NCBI GenBank assembly: GCA_964401705.1
Contig: CAYNZJ010000001.1
Location: forward strand, 62,001-126,000
Direction of reading: 5' to 3'
Origin: 2-01-FULL-33-17 sp964401705
GTDB lineage: Bacteria > Patescibacteriota > Minisyncoccia > Phycocordibacterales > UBA9973
DNA: 64,000 nucleotides
Below the pieces are notes generated by a model, which was given only the letters and a program-made list of their open reading frames with translations, made no database searches and was not told the origin of the DNA. Shown here piece by piece: positions 16,111 to 25,292 of this stretch. Made by a program: the position numbers and the translations under genes. The stretch's first letter is position 1; the number at the start of each line of letters is the position of its first letter.

Positions 16111-16536
16111 TCAGTCTAAAAATAGTATAAAAAATACTACGTTTATAAAAATAACTGGAATTATTAGTAATAAATTTTTATAAATATTATTTTTTAATAT
16201 ATATTTTTTAATAAAATATAAATATTTTCTAGTAAATAAAATTTCAATAACAAAAATAAGAGTATAAAAAGATAATGGAATAAAATAATCAAAAAAATCA
16301 ATACATTTACCACAAGAATTTATTATATTACTTAAAACAATTGATAAACAAATAACTATAATTAATAAATAAAACCTATAGTTAATCTTTGAATTCTTTT
16401 CATTTAAAATTATAATAAAAATGTAAATTAAACTTATAGAAAGTGGAATCAAAAAATCAAATAAACTAATACTTGCGAAATACCAAAAAATAAAACCTAA
16501 TATAAGAACCAAGAACGAATAAATAATATAGTACAT
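16111..16536 (-). CDS. Four-helix membrane protein, candidate RHS immunity protein
   Basis: A 141-residue, strongly hydrophobic protein with four to five membrane helices and few charged loops; one loop carries SCGKC. It starts four bases after the stop of the RHS gene and is the only gene between it and the terminator, exactly where RHS and CDI systems place the immunity gene. A membrane location would fit protection against a toxin that acts on the cell wall. No family is recognised, as is usual for immunity proteins. The stop is TGA, the only one found in this window, and the frame continues beyond it. Confidence 0.6.
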   Translation of the reverse strand: MYYIIYSFLVLILGFIFWYFASISLFDFLIPLSISLIYIFIIILNEKNSKINYRFYLLIIVICLSIVLSNIINSCGKCIDFFDYFIPLSFYTLIFVIEILFTRKYLYFIKKYILKNNIYKNLLLIIPVIFINVVFFILFLD

Positions 16537-16540
16537 TCTA

Positions 16541-19500
16541 TTAATTATAATTAACTATTAAATTTAGTGTTTTGTTATTAGGAACAAACCATCTATGAAA
16601 TTCGGCTGAATTACTAATTAAATCGATACAACCCTTCGACCCAGGACTTAATCCTCCATGAACATAAAAACCTGTTTCTTTAATATTATTCTCATTTCTA
16701 ATCTCAGTTCTTACTGACCCCCACGACTTAACAGAGCCTGGCCAAAGTCCTTTTGCTAATAATGATCCCCCTATCTGTCTTGTTGGTAAATCAAAAAAAT
16801 ATTCTGTATCTTTTGGGTTCAACTTCCAATTACCTTCTGGGATAGGATCATAAATCTCTGGTTTCCCTGATGTTGCTTTCCATTTTAATGAGCCTATCTC
16901 TGAATCATATATTCTACTATAAACGCTAAGATACTCATTATTAAAATGTAACTCAGCATCATTAGTTGGTAATGATATAAACATACCTTCTTTTATTTTA
17001 TTACTATCTTTTATTCCACTTGCATTTGCTATTTGAGACATATTTAAATTCATTTCAAAATGTTTATTGATTCTATTTGTTATCCCACCTAACGTATCCC
17101 CTTTTTCAACTTCTCCGGTTTTTATATTAAATTTTCCATCCGGATCAATATATTTTAATGGATTATTTGATGCATATGAATAACTATTCCATCTTTGAGG
17201 GTCAAGTATTAGCAATTCAAGCTTGGAATTATCAATCTCACGAACAATTGGATCTTGTTGCCAGAAACGACCTTCACCCCCATGTTGATAACGAGCCTGC
17301 ATAAAATTAAGACCAGTATCAATATCGTATTCATGACCAGTGTATTTATGTGATTCATCAAAAGCCCCTGACTTTATATTTGAAAGAATCTGACCAAAAG
17401 GATAATATTCAATATCTTGAACTTTTAACGAACCAGCACTATCTGTAACGATTTGTGTCCCTCCTAAGTAATCTGGATGAATATAATAAATATTTGAAGT
17501 TGCTGGTGTTGAACCTTCAAGAGTTGCAATTAGTTGATTTTCTAAATAAATATATCTTTTATTTATTGTAGCATTTTCTTCAAAATATTTGCTAGGGTTA
17601 TAAATTACCCCTGAAGAATTTGTAGTCTTAATTCTTGCCCCTGAATAATCATAAAGATAAGTATTCAATATTGGATTTGGTGGAGTAATTTTTTGGTATT
17701 TAATCAATTCGTTTCTATAACTATAAGTTAAAACTGTATTATCTGGTGGATTTCCAAATTCAATAACATTACCATTTTTATCATAAATATAATCAATCCC
17801 GCCAACAGATGTAGCTGCATGTGGGTTAGCATAAACACCTGGTGCAGTACCATCATATAAATAAGAACCAACCCCGGTTTTGTTTAATATATTACCAACG
17901 GCATTATAAGAATAATTTTCAGAATAACCAGACAAAGGTGAACTTACTGTTTTCGTTGCACTTGTTAAACGGGATAATCCATCATAATTATAATTAAATA
18001 TTTGTGGATTAAGTGGGTTAAAATTCTCAATTTTTTGAGTTAGATTTCCTATTGTATCCCATTGATAATTTGTATCAATTAAATTAGGGTATGCATACGT
18101 TACCGGGGCATTTAATAAATTTCTTATTAATTGATATTGTTTGGAATCATCATAAAAATAATTTTGAGTTCTACCATTTGCATATTTAATAGATTCTTTT
18201 TGTCCTAATACGTTATAGGAGATGTTATCTATAACACTGACCCATGGGCTAGTTGGAGTATTTTTTCGATCAATGTTAATAATTTGACTCAAATCATTAT
18301 AGGTATACCTTACTAATAATTGGTCTGGGTATTTTATACTTAAAATATTTCCTTGATTATCATATTCATAAAACAAACTCCATTTTTTTGTACCTAAAGA
18401 TGTTGATTCTTCAGAAATTAACCCTCTGTTTGTATATATAAAATTTTTAATACTGGATCCAATTCGACTAACACTACACAGTCTTCCTATACCATTAGAA
18501 CATGCGTCATAACTATAAGTTATTTGAGGCATACCATTATTTATCTCTCCAGTTACTCTATTAAGAGAATCGTAATTGTATCTTACATTATTACCATTTG
18601 GTGTTATTTTTTGGATCAAATTATTATTATCATCATACGAATATGAATAAATACCGTAATTAGTGTCTGACACCTCATGTAAATCAGTTAATGTTAAAAT
18701 ATTTCCTAATGGATCATATTTTATTGATCTAACATTCCCCAAAGCATCATTTATCTCTACTAAATTACCTAAAGTATCCCAAACATATTTTGTAGTATGG
18801 CTATTTAACCCATCATATTCAATAACGCTAGTAATCTTCCCGAAAGCATTATAGATAATGTCTTTTTTATTATTCTTAGAATCAACTACAGTTGTTTTAT
18901 TTAAATTATAGATATTAGTTGTAGTTCCTAAAGTATTAGTGATATACAATGGTCGATTTAAATAATCATAACTCATTGTAGTTGTTATATTGTTATTTAA
19001 ATTCGGACCATTATAACTAGAGAAATTGCTATTTAAAGTATAAGGTAATGTTCTTTTATATTCTCTCCCCATATTATCATAAACAATATCACTAGCTATA
19101 AAAACAGACCCGTTTTTTTCTATTTTTCTAATCTCTCTACCTAACCCGTCTAAAATAATATAAGATTCACCTGTAAATATTGAATTATAATAATTGATTT
19201 TTTTAATATAAGAAGGAAGACCAGGTGAAAAAGTATCGTTATAATAATAAATTGTGCTTATAACAAGAGGTGTATAAGAAAGATCACTAGAATTTTTTTC
19301 AATCAAAGGCCTTCCAAAACCATCAAACTCTGTTTCTTTTTCAAAACCATTAGGGTCAATAGATTTTAAAACACCTCCATGATTATAATCATAAGTATAA
19401 CTTGTGGTTTGAGACAAAGCATTAGTTACACTGCTTGGGTATAAATAATAATAATCATAATTTATACTGTTTGTATTATTACGAGCATCTTTGACACTAG

Positions 19501-22500
19501 TAATCAACCCAAAAATATTATATGTATTTTTTATAGTTTGATAATTAACACCCCCAGACCATATAGATTCACTAGTTTTATTACCAACAGAGGCATAACC
19601 AAATTGCAAATTATCATAATAAAAGATTTTTTCAGAAATACGATTACCATTGTAATCTTTAAGTATAATTTTTGAAGGAAGAATTAATCCACTACAAACT
19701 ACAAAGTTACAATTTGTGTAACTATATTCTGTTTTACGAATATCATTATCAACATCAATAAAACTTTGATAATTATTAACACTAACCAGACCAAATTCTA
19801 TTTTGTTTAATAAATTACCATTTTGAGTATCGTATAAATATGTTTCTGCTGTATCATATGAATTTCCTCCGTTAAAAGTGCGTGAGATTAATTGTTCTGT
19901 ATAAATAAAGTTCGAATTTGTATTTTGAATTTTATTATTAAACCATTTTATAGTATTTTGTTTTAATAAATTATTATTGGGATCAAGTAAATCTATTCTG
20001 TAAACTTTACCAATTTTAGAATAATTATCATTAGTCTCACCATTTGATATATCAGTATCATTAGCTTGATGATAATATGTTATTTCTTTTGTGTTATCAG
20101 GATTAATTTGTACAACCTTACTAAAGCCTGCAAATTTGCGATCAAAAGCATTATTGTAATAATATGACCCACCAGAATATTCATAACTGGTTTTTGTTGT
20201 GTTACCCAAACCATCATTTGTAATGATACTTTCAACAGTATTTAAATTTATTGGTAAATTTGGATTTAATAAATTCCCCGAGGTATCTTTATACTGAGAA
20301 GATTTTTTATAAGATATTTCTGATACTGCCCCTGTCCCATATTCAATCTTTGAAAGCAAATCAGGTATTTTATTACCTTTGTTTATATAAGCAATTGTTA
20401 CAGTTGGGGTACTATTTTGTGTTCTTAAAAAATCAACAAAACCATCAGAATTAATATCTGCGATTACAACAGGATTTGACATTAAAGAATTATTTGGAAC
20501 TGTTAAATCCCAAATAGGTTTATAAACCCAACCATTACCAGTATTTAAATATGTACCTCGATTACCTCCTGTTTGATTAACTGGATCAATAACAATATCA
20601 ATTAAATTATCACTATTTACATCTAAAAATCTAACCCCTTGATCATAGTAATTATTTGCTAGAATTATTGGTAATAACCAATTTGTATTATTAACCCACC
20701 CTGTATCACCCTTGTTTAAATACGCAAATGAAGGTTCTGTAAGATTATACCAATGCTTAGATACTGCATCAGCTAAACCATCAGCATTAATATCAACCAT
20801 TCTATTTGTGGTAAAAGTTAATTCATCAATAGGGGGATTCCAATTTGTAGTAATATTTGTAAAACCATAACCAGTATTTAATTGTTCACCAGTGATACTA
20901 CCTTGACTCCTAATAATATCTGGTAAAGTGTCTCCATTTAAATCAACTAAATGCGTACCATAATCATGAATATCAAATCTCCCGGTAAAAGGAATTTTAG
21001 GCTCCCAATTAAGGTCTTTAACCCAACCATTTATTTTGTCGTAAATATATGTATGATAAATATCACCACGAACAAGACTATTATAACTACCACCATTGGC
21101 AGACTGAACAATATCTGGTAATTGATCGCCATTTATATCAGCAACACGAACACCTTGGTCCCAAACATTACCATAAGCTCCGCCCCTAACCTCAAAATTC
21201 AAAAACGTTATTGGAATTTTAAAATCACTATCACCTTTCCAGTCTTTATTTGTTGTATGGTTATAAAGTACTTTATCATAGTGAAAAGGTCCGGTACTAA
21301 GATTTTGTCCATATCTATCAACAGACTGTATTATATCAACCCAAGAATCCCCTTTAATATCTATAGCCATTTCATGATTATCCCCCAAAAGTACTGGTGA
21401 TGACCAATTTACACTATCTTCATCCCACCCAGGAGTTGTTTTTTGATAAGTAAATTTTGAAGGTGGTAGTGTTTTTATAACACCGTTTTTATCTTTAGAA
21501 GATAAAGTTATTGAATTAATTAAAGATCTAAAACCATTGTCACCTGTTGTATATGTTATTACATATTTTTTAACCCAATTACCATTTACTTTTGCCTGTA
21601 TTTCATTAATCCGGTAACTTGTTGTAACTTTAAAAGCTGTTTTATATGATGTATATGAATCGCTTCTTATTTCTCTAAAAAACTCAACCTCAAAAATCCC
21701 AGGGGAATTTGAATGCTCTGTGTAATTTATTTTTTGTGGGTAAATTTCTCCAGCATCTTTATAATATTTATAAGTTATATAGTTCCCATTTAAATCACGT
21801 TTTTCATCAAGCATCCATTTATAAACTTGATTTGTATTTGATATATTATCTTGTCTTGAATCTGCATTTGTTCCAAATTTATAAGTTACACCAGATTTAT
21901 CTTTAAAAACCCAAGAATTATTTGTTAAAAAATATTCATGGAAACCTCCATTATCCACTCTTGGTCTATATACACCTGGACTTATTTCGATTAGTTCTCC
22001 ATCTATTGAAGATGTAAAATATTTTTCTGAATAAATTTTTTCAGAACCATTTTTATTTACTCTTTCAATATAAGGTATATCTAACCCCCAAGAATACCCA
22101 AAAACACCGCCATTTTCGTTCTCTTGTGAATTATAATTAATATTAATTTCTGGAGTCATACCTAGTCTTCCTTGAGGTATAGTTATAGGATAACTATAAT
22201 TCATAGCTCCTGTTATTAAATCTGTTTTTGGTTTTGATCCATAAAGACCATCAAGTTTACCTGTTGGATATTCCGTTTTACCACCAACACCATTAGAAGA
22301 TAGAGATTGTTCAGCTTCTGGGGTTATCTCTTTATTTTCATCATTATTAAGATTAATATCAGGGTCTTCTTCTAATGGAACAACTTGATCAAGATTTTCT
22401 GGAACTACAGGATCTGTGGACAATTTATCTTGAGAGACATCTTTTACTTCTAAAGTAGTTTCATCTATAATATCTGAATTTAAATTATCTAAAACTACAT

Positions 22501-22645
22501 TTTCCTGAATTGTTTGGGAAGTTTGTTCTTCTGCAAAAACTACTGATAATGGGCTTATAAAAAAACAAAAAACCACTAAATAAATTAGTGGCTTTTTATA
22601 TAAAGTTAAATAATTATTAGTTTGCCATAAGAATGGTCTATTCAT
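16541..22645 (-). CDS. Secreted RHS/YD-repeat toxin with LysM and L,D-transpeptidase-like tip
   Basis: A 2034-residue exported protein. In order: signal peptide (cleavage after VVFA, about residue 38); acidic Thr/Gln-rich region; SpvB-like region with GLYGSKPKTDLITGAMNYSYPI (about 130) and VFGYSWGLDIPYI; six FG-GAP-like repeats of the form D-(I/L/V)-N-x-D (about 430-780); many YD repeats (about 1080-1700); an RHS core ending GHEYDIDTGLNFMQARYQ ... NSYSYASNNPLKYIDPDG (about 1830); a LysM domain (GDTLGGITNRI, about 1840-1886); and a C-terminal domain with HGGLSPGSKGCIDL, the H...S.GC active site of L,D-transpeptidase/DUF2778 (Tlde1-like) enzymes, His1996 and Cys2006. The tip should cut or modify peptidoglycan in a target cell (inference). 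Confidence 0.85.
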   Translation of the reverse strand: MNRPFLWQTNNYLTLYKKPLIYLVVFCFFISPLSVVFAEEQTSQTIQENVVLDNLNSDIIDETTLEVKDVSQDKLSTDPVVPENLDQVVPLEEDPDINLNNDENKEITPEAEQSLSSNGVGGKTEYPTGKLDGLYGSKPKTDLITGAMNYSYPITIPQGRLGMTPEININYNSQENENGGVFGYSWGLDIPYIERVNKNGSEKIYSEKYFTSSIDGELIEISPGVYRPRVDNGGFHEYFLTNNSWVFKDKSGVTYKFGTNADSRQDNISNTNQVYKWMLDEKRDLNGNYITYKYYKDAGEIYPQKINYTEHSNSPGIFEVEFFREIRSDSYTSYKTAFKVTTSYRINEIQAKVNGNWVKKYVITYTTGDNGFRSLINSITLSSKDKNGVIKTLPPSKFTYQKTTPGWDEDSVNWSSPVLLGDNHEMAIDIKGDSWVDIIQSVDRYGQNLSTGPFHYDKVLYNHTTNKDWKGDSDFKIPITFLNFEVRGGAYGNVWDQGVRVADINGDQLPDIVQSANGGSYNSLVRGDIYHTYIYDKINGWVKDLNWEPKIPFTGRFDIHDYGTHLVDLNGDTLPDIIRSQGSITGEQLNTGYGFTNITTNWNPPIDELTFTTNRMVDINADGLADAVSKHWYNLTEPSFAYLNKGDTGWVNNTNWLLPIILANNYYDQGVRFLDVNSDNLIDIVIDPVNQTGGNRGTYLNTGNGWVYKPIWDLTVPNNSLMSNPVVIADINSDGFVDFLRTQNSTPTVTIAYINKGNKIPDLLSKIEYGTGAVSEISYKKSSQYKDTSGNLLNPNLPINLNTVESIITNDGLGNTTKTSYEYSGGSYYYNNAFDRKFAGFSKVVQINPDNTKEITYYHQANDTDISNGETNDNYSKIGKVYRIDLLDPNNNLLKQNTIKWFNNKIQNTNSNFIYTEQLISRTFNGGNSYDTAETYLYDTQNGNLLNKIEFGLVSVNNYQSFIDVDNDIRKTEYSYTNCNFVVCSGLILPSKIILKDYNGNRISEKIFYYDNLQFGYASVGNKTSESIWSGGVNYQTIKNTYNIFGLITSVKDARNNTNSINYDYYYLYPSSVTNALSQTTSYTYDYNHGGVLKSIDPNGFEKETEFDGFGRPLIEKNSSDLSYTPLVISTIYYYNDTFSPGLPSYIKKINYYNSIFTGESYIILDGLGREIRKIEKNGSVFIASDIVYDNMGREYKRTLPYTLNSNFSSYNGPNLNNNITTTMSYDYLNRPLYITNTLGTTTNIYNLNKTTVVDSKNNKKDIIYNAFGKITSVIEYDGLNSHTTKYVWDTLGNLVEINDALGNVRSIKYDPLGNILTLTDLHEVSDTNYGIYSYSYDDNNNLIQKITPNGNNVRYNYDSLNRVTGEINNGMPQITYSYDACSNGIGRLCSVSRIGSSIKNFIYTNRGLISEESTSLGTKKWSLFYEYDNQGNILSIKYPDQLLVRYTYNDLSQIINIDRKNTPTSPWVSVIDNISYNVLGQKESIKYANGRTQNYFYDDSKQYQLIRNLLNAPVTYAYPNLIDTNYQWDTIGNLTQKIENFNPLNPQIFNYNYDGLSRLTSATKTVSSPLSGYSENYSYNAVGNILNKTGVGSYLYDGTAPGVYANPHAATSVGGIDYIYDKNGNVIEFGNPPDNTVLTYSYRNELIKYQKITPPNPILNTYLYDYSGARIKTTNSSGVIYNPSKYFEENATINKRYIYLENQLIATLEGSTPATSNIYYIHPDYLGGTQIVTDSAGSLKVQDIEYYPFGQILSNIKSGAFDESHKYTGHEYDIDTGLNFMQARYQHGGEGRFWQQDPIVREIDNSKLELLILDPQRWNSYSYASNNPLKYIDPDGKFNIKTGEVEKGDTLGGITNRINKHFEMNLNMSQIANASGIKDSNKIKEGMFISLPTNDAELHFNNEYLSVYSRIYDSEIGSLKWKATSGKPEIYDPIPEGNWKLNPKDTEYFFDLPTRQIGGSLLAKGLWPGSVKSWGSVRTEIRNENNIKETGFYVHGGLSPGSKGCIDLISNSAEFHRWFVPNNKTLNLIVNYN
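22559..22591 (-). promoter_or_regulatory. Terminator-like hairpin inside the RHS signal-peptide coding region
   Basis: On the coding strand, codons about 19-25 form CCACTAA/TTAGTGG with a 5-base loop, followed by a T-rich run (22572-22559). In an unstructured, rarely translated message this could stop transcription early. Confidence 0.35.
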
Positions 22646-22716
22646 ATGAGTGGATTATACCTCGACTATATTTAGTTTGGCAAATTTAATTGTGGAAAAC
22701 TCCCCTAATTATATCA

Positions 22717-22739
22717 ACTTGGAGGTCCGACCTCCAAGT
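22717..22739. repeat. REP-like palindrome, copy 1 (downstream of RAYT)
   Basis: A 23-base palindrome with 11-base arms ACTTGGAGGTC/GACCTCCAAGT around a central C on the plus strand. It lies just past the RAYT stop codon. Confidence 0.9.
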
Positions 22740-22742
22740 AAG

Positions 22743-23366
22743 TTACTTTGGATCTAAATCTTCTTTCCTTTTACAAATATCTTTCCAAGTAATGTCAGCA
22801 TATTTCTTATATTCTCCAACATTCGTATATTGCCCTAAAACTATACTGGTATCACAAATAGATTCATTGGTTTTGTTTAAATACTCATCAAGACTTGATT
22901 TACTCAACTTGGAGGTCGGACCTCCAAGTGAATCTAAGTTATTATAGTTAACATAAACAGATAAATGTAATAAATATCTATCGTCTGGTATATATTTAGA
23001 TTTAAATTTACCTTGAAATAAGACACCATTCCTATTATATTTTTCATTAAAATACATTGTGTACCCACCAAATCTTTGCATAAATTTTTCAATACCCTTG
23101 TCTATTAAGGGAGTTAAGATTAAATGAAAATGATTCGGATTAATACAATACGCAACGATATCTACCAACTTGGAGGTCGGACCTCCAAGTGAATCTTTTC
23201 TAAAAGAATTTTCATAAATACTACCAATTGGTTTTTCTGTGTTAAATTCTATAAGACTTTGCACAAAACGATTTAGATCTTCTTTATCTAAAATTATATC
23301 GCGTTTATCTGACCCACGATTATAGATATGATAGTATTGCCCTATTTCAAAACTATGCTTTCTCAT
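22743..23366 (-). CDS. REP-associated tyrosine transposase (RAYT, Y1/IS200-like)
   Basis: A 207-residue single-strand DNA transposase of the TnpA_REP family. The HUH motif is H79-F80-H81 in CINPNHFHLIL and the catalytic Tyr is Y138 in LLHLSVYVN; KFMQRFGGYTMYFNEKYNR and GVLFQGKFKS are typical conserved blocks. Two identical ten-residue inserts, DSLGGPTSKL at 58-67 and 145-154, are translations of the same palindrome that flanks the gene. Both fall in loops, before the HUH strand and after the Tyr helix, so the enzyme should remain functional. A TATAAT box lies six bases before the ATG. Confidence 0.93.
   Translation of the reverse strand: MRKHSFEIGQYYHIYNRGSDKRDIILDKEDLNRFVQSLIEFNTEKPIGSIYENSFRKDSLGGPTSKLVDIVAYCINPNHFHLILTPLIDKGIEKFMQRFGGYTMYFNEKYNRNGVLFQGKFKSKYIPDDRYLLHLSVYVNYNNLDSLGGPTSKLSKSSLDEYLNKTNESICDTSIVLGQYTNVGEYKKYADITWKDICKRKEDLDPK
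22907..22929. repeat. REP-like palindrome, copy 2 (inside the RAYT frame)
   Basis: Same 11-base arms, central G on the plus strand, so it lies opposite to the flanking copies. It encodes residues around 146-154 of the transposase. Confidence 0.9.
23168..23190. repeat. REP-like palindrome, copy 3 (inside the RAYT frame)
   Basis: Same arms and same central G as copy 2. Together with flanking GATTCA and TTG (coding strand) the identical unit extends to about 30 bases in both internal copies. Confidence 0.9.
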
Positions 23367-23380
23367 ATAATTATTATACT

Positions 23381-23403
23381 ACTTGGAGGTCCGACCTCCA
23401 AGT
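23381..23403. repeat. REP-like palindrome, copy 4 (upstream of RAYT)
   Basis: Same arms, central C as in copy 1. It ends 15 bases before the RAYT start and overlaps the promoter region, so binding by the transposase could control its own expression. A G-rich stretch (23417-23446) follows with no gene. Confidence 0.9.
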
Positions 23404-23500
23404 AAAGTACAAGTTGGATTTGTGGTGGGGGGGGTACAGATGGGGGTCCTTGTTTTATCTGTTTTGGTAGGAATTTTTTTATTATTATTTATTTTTATTT

Positions 23501-25231
23501 TTAAATTTTATGGGAATTAGAATGAGATTCTTTGATAATATGGTTTTTAAGATATTCCATAGTTCCCCCGACTTTTTTACCTGGGTTTAGTATATTGTTT
23601 TTATCAAAAGTATCTTTTGTTTGTTTAAATAAATCATAAACATACGGGCCAAATTGTTGTAATAAAAATGGGGTTCGGATGATACCATCATTATGTTCGG
23701 CGGTTATTGAACCATTATATTTTAATACAAGGTCATAAACTTTTTCTGAAACTTCAATAATTATTTGTGCGGTTTTGGGGTCACTAAAATCCATAAGTGG
23801 GATAATATGGAAATTACCATTACCAGCATGGCCCGCTATGGTATAAGTTATTTTATAATTATTTAATAAACTAGTAAGCTCGGGTAAAAATTCGGGTAAT
23901 GAATTTGGCGGAACAATAACATCATCAATAAATGGTGCTGTATGTTTGTTCTTAATATGTTTACGAAGAAGAGCAAAGCTCTCGCGACGAATATCCCAAT
24001 ATTTTGAAGCTTCTCTTTCGGTTTTTATGATCCGAGATTTATAATTAAATAATTTTATTTTTTCCAAAAGACCAACAGCATTGTTGTTCACCACTAATTC
24101 ATTATCGCCAGAGAATTCAATAAGTAAAACTAGTTTTGGAATTCCGCCCAGTAACATCATCAAGGCTTCTGGCAGAAAGCTTGCCATGAATTTAATCATC
24201 CCCAAAAGGCCTTTATTTTTAAGAAAATCTGGGAAAAACTTTATTGCTAATTTCATAGTATCTTGGTCATAGGATTCTATGCTTTCAGGTTTAAAAGGTA
24301 AAATAAAATCAACCAAAGAACCCAGATTCTTTAGATCTTTCATAAAGACAACAACGAGTTTGGTATGTTTTTTGACTTCAACTAAATGAAGAGTTATTTT
24401 AGTGACGATACCCAAAGTACCCTGGGACCCAACGATTAATTTAGTTAAATCAAAGATTTCTTTTTCTTCATCCCAAACATTCCAAAGATAATACCCTGCA
24501 GAATTTTTACTAACATTTGGTTTTGCTTTTGTTATTTCTCTTTTGTTGTTTTGAATTATTTGGAAAATATTTTTATAAATATCACCTTCAAAATCATTTT
24601 GTCCAATTTTGACGTATAATTCATTTTTAGTTAGTGGTTTTACCGTATATTCATAACCATCAGCAAATACAACATTAAGCTCTTTGATGTAATCTTCGGT
24701 TTTACCATAAGATAAACTTTTTTCACCGGCGGAATTATTACCAACCATTCCACCCATAGCATTAATGCTTTTAGATGCTGTATAGCAAGGTAAAATTAAA
24801 CCAAGTTTTAGTGTTTCTTGTTCGAAATCACGATAAAAACACCCTGGTAGTACGGTGGCTTTACCTGAAATTGTTACAGGATATGATTGGTTAAACATTG
24901 GCTTGATTGAAAAATGATCAACCTTTACTACTGACTCAACCATATTCATGTATCGAGTAAAATCCATAACAATGGATTCGCCAATTGCTCCTCCGGACAT
25001 ACAAGTACCAGCTGAACGTGGAGTAATAGATAAATTAGGATATGTATCTTTGTTTTTATTTATAAAACGAACCAAATTTTGAATATCTAGAGAGTCTTTA
25101 GGATAAACAACTATTTGTGGACGAATGACAAAAATACTGGCATCATGTGAATATTTTTCCAAAGTTTCATCTGTTATATCAACATCACCCTTAAAGAAAA
25201 TTTTAATTTCGTTCACTAATTTTTCTATCAT
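23501..25231 (-). CDS. FAD-linked oxidase, GlcD/D-lactate dehydrogenase type
   Basis: A 576-residue flavoenzyme of the glycolate oxidase GlcD / D-lactate dehydrogenase group. An N-terminal FAD_binding_4 (PCMH) domain shows RPQIVVYPKDS, TPRSAGTCMSGGA (the pyrophosphate loop), GMVGNNSAGEKSL and GSQGTLGIVT; the C-terminal FAD-oxidase domain shows GHAGNGNFH and ends FDKNNILNPGKK. It would oxidise a 2-hydroxyacid in the cytosol; no GlcE, GlcF or lactate genes are nearby, so the acceptor is unknown. The ATG at 25231 is preceded by TGCTATAAT and six bases, which fixes the start over a longer frame. Confidence 0.9.
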   Translation of the reverse strand: MIEKLVNEIKIFFKGDVDITDETLEKYSHDASIFVIRPQIVVYPKDSLDIQNLVRFINKNKDTYPNLSITPRSAGTCMSGGAIGESIVMDFTRYMNMVESVVKVDHFSIKPMFNQSYPVTISGKATVLPGCFYRDFEQETLKLGLILPCYTASKSINAMGGMVGNNSAGEKSLSYGKTEDYIKELNVVFADGYEYTVKPLTKNELYVKIGQNDFEGDIYKNIFQIIQNNKREITKAKPNVSKNSAGYYLWNVWDEEKEIFDLTKLIVGSQGTLGIVTKITLHLVEVKKHTKLVVVFMKDLKNLGSLVDFILPFKPESIESYDQDTMKLAIKFFPDFLKNKGLLGMIKFMASFLPEALMMLLGGIPKLVLLIEFSGDNELVVNNNAVGLLEKIKLFNYKSRIIKTEREASKYWDIRRESFALLRKHIKNKHTAPFIDDVIVPPNSLPEFLPELTSLLNNYKITYTIAGHAGNGNFHIIPLMDFSDPKTAQIIIEVSEKVYDLVLKYNGSITAEHNDGIIRTPFLLQQFGPYVYDLFKQTKDTFDKNNILNPGKKVGGTMEYLKNHIIKESHSNSHKI

Positions 25232-25237
25232 ATGTTT

Positions 25238-25246
25238 ATTATAGCA
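25238..25246 (-). promoter_or_regulatory. Extended -10 promoter, likely leaderless
   Basis: The minus strand reads TGCTATAAT, then six bases, then the ATG at 25231. Confidence 0.65.
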
Positions 25247-25263
25247 ATTAATCTTATAAATAC

Positions 25264-25289
25264 AAAAACCGCACATTTGTGCGGTTTTT
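25264..25289. terminator. Bidirectional intrinsic terminator
   Basis: An 11-bp stem AAAAACCGCAC/GTGCGGTTTTT with loop ATTT lies four bases past the stop of the Kelch-like gene, upstream of the FAD oxidase promoter. Confidence 0.9.
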
Positions 25290-25292
25290 GTA

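Noticed and set aside
16111..16536. Genome-wide use of TGA as glycine (genetic code 25)
   Set aside because: No clearly homologous gene in the window needs an in-frame TGA; all conserved proteins are complete under the standard code. Only TGA scarcity and one possible read-through are proposed.
22743..23366. RAYT as a pseudogene because of inserted palindromes
   Set aside because: Both inserts keep the frame and lie in loops; the HUH motif, Tyr and conserved blocks are intact.
23404..23460. G-rich stretch upstream of the RAYT as a second G-quadruplex
   Set aside because: Only two long G runs are close together, so the four-run pattern is not met without splitting the runs.
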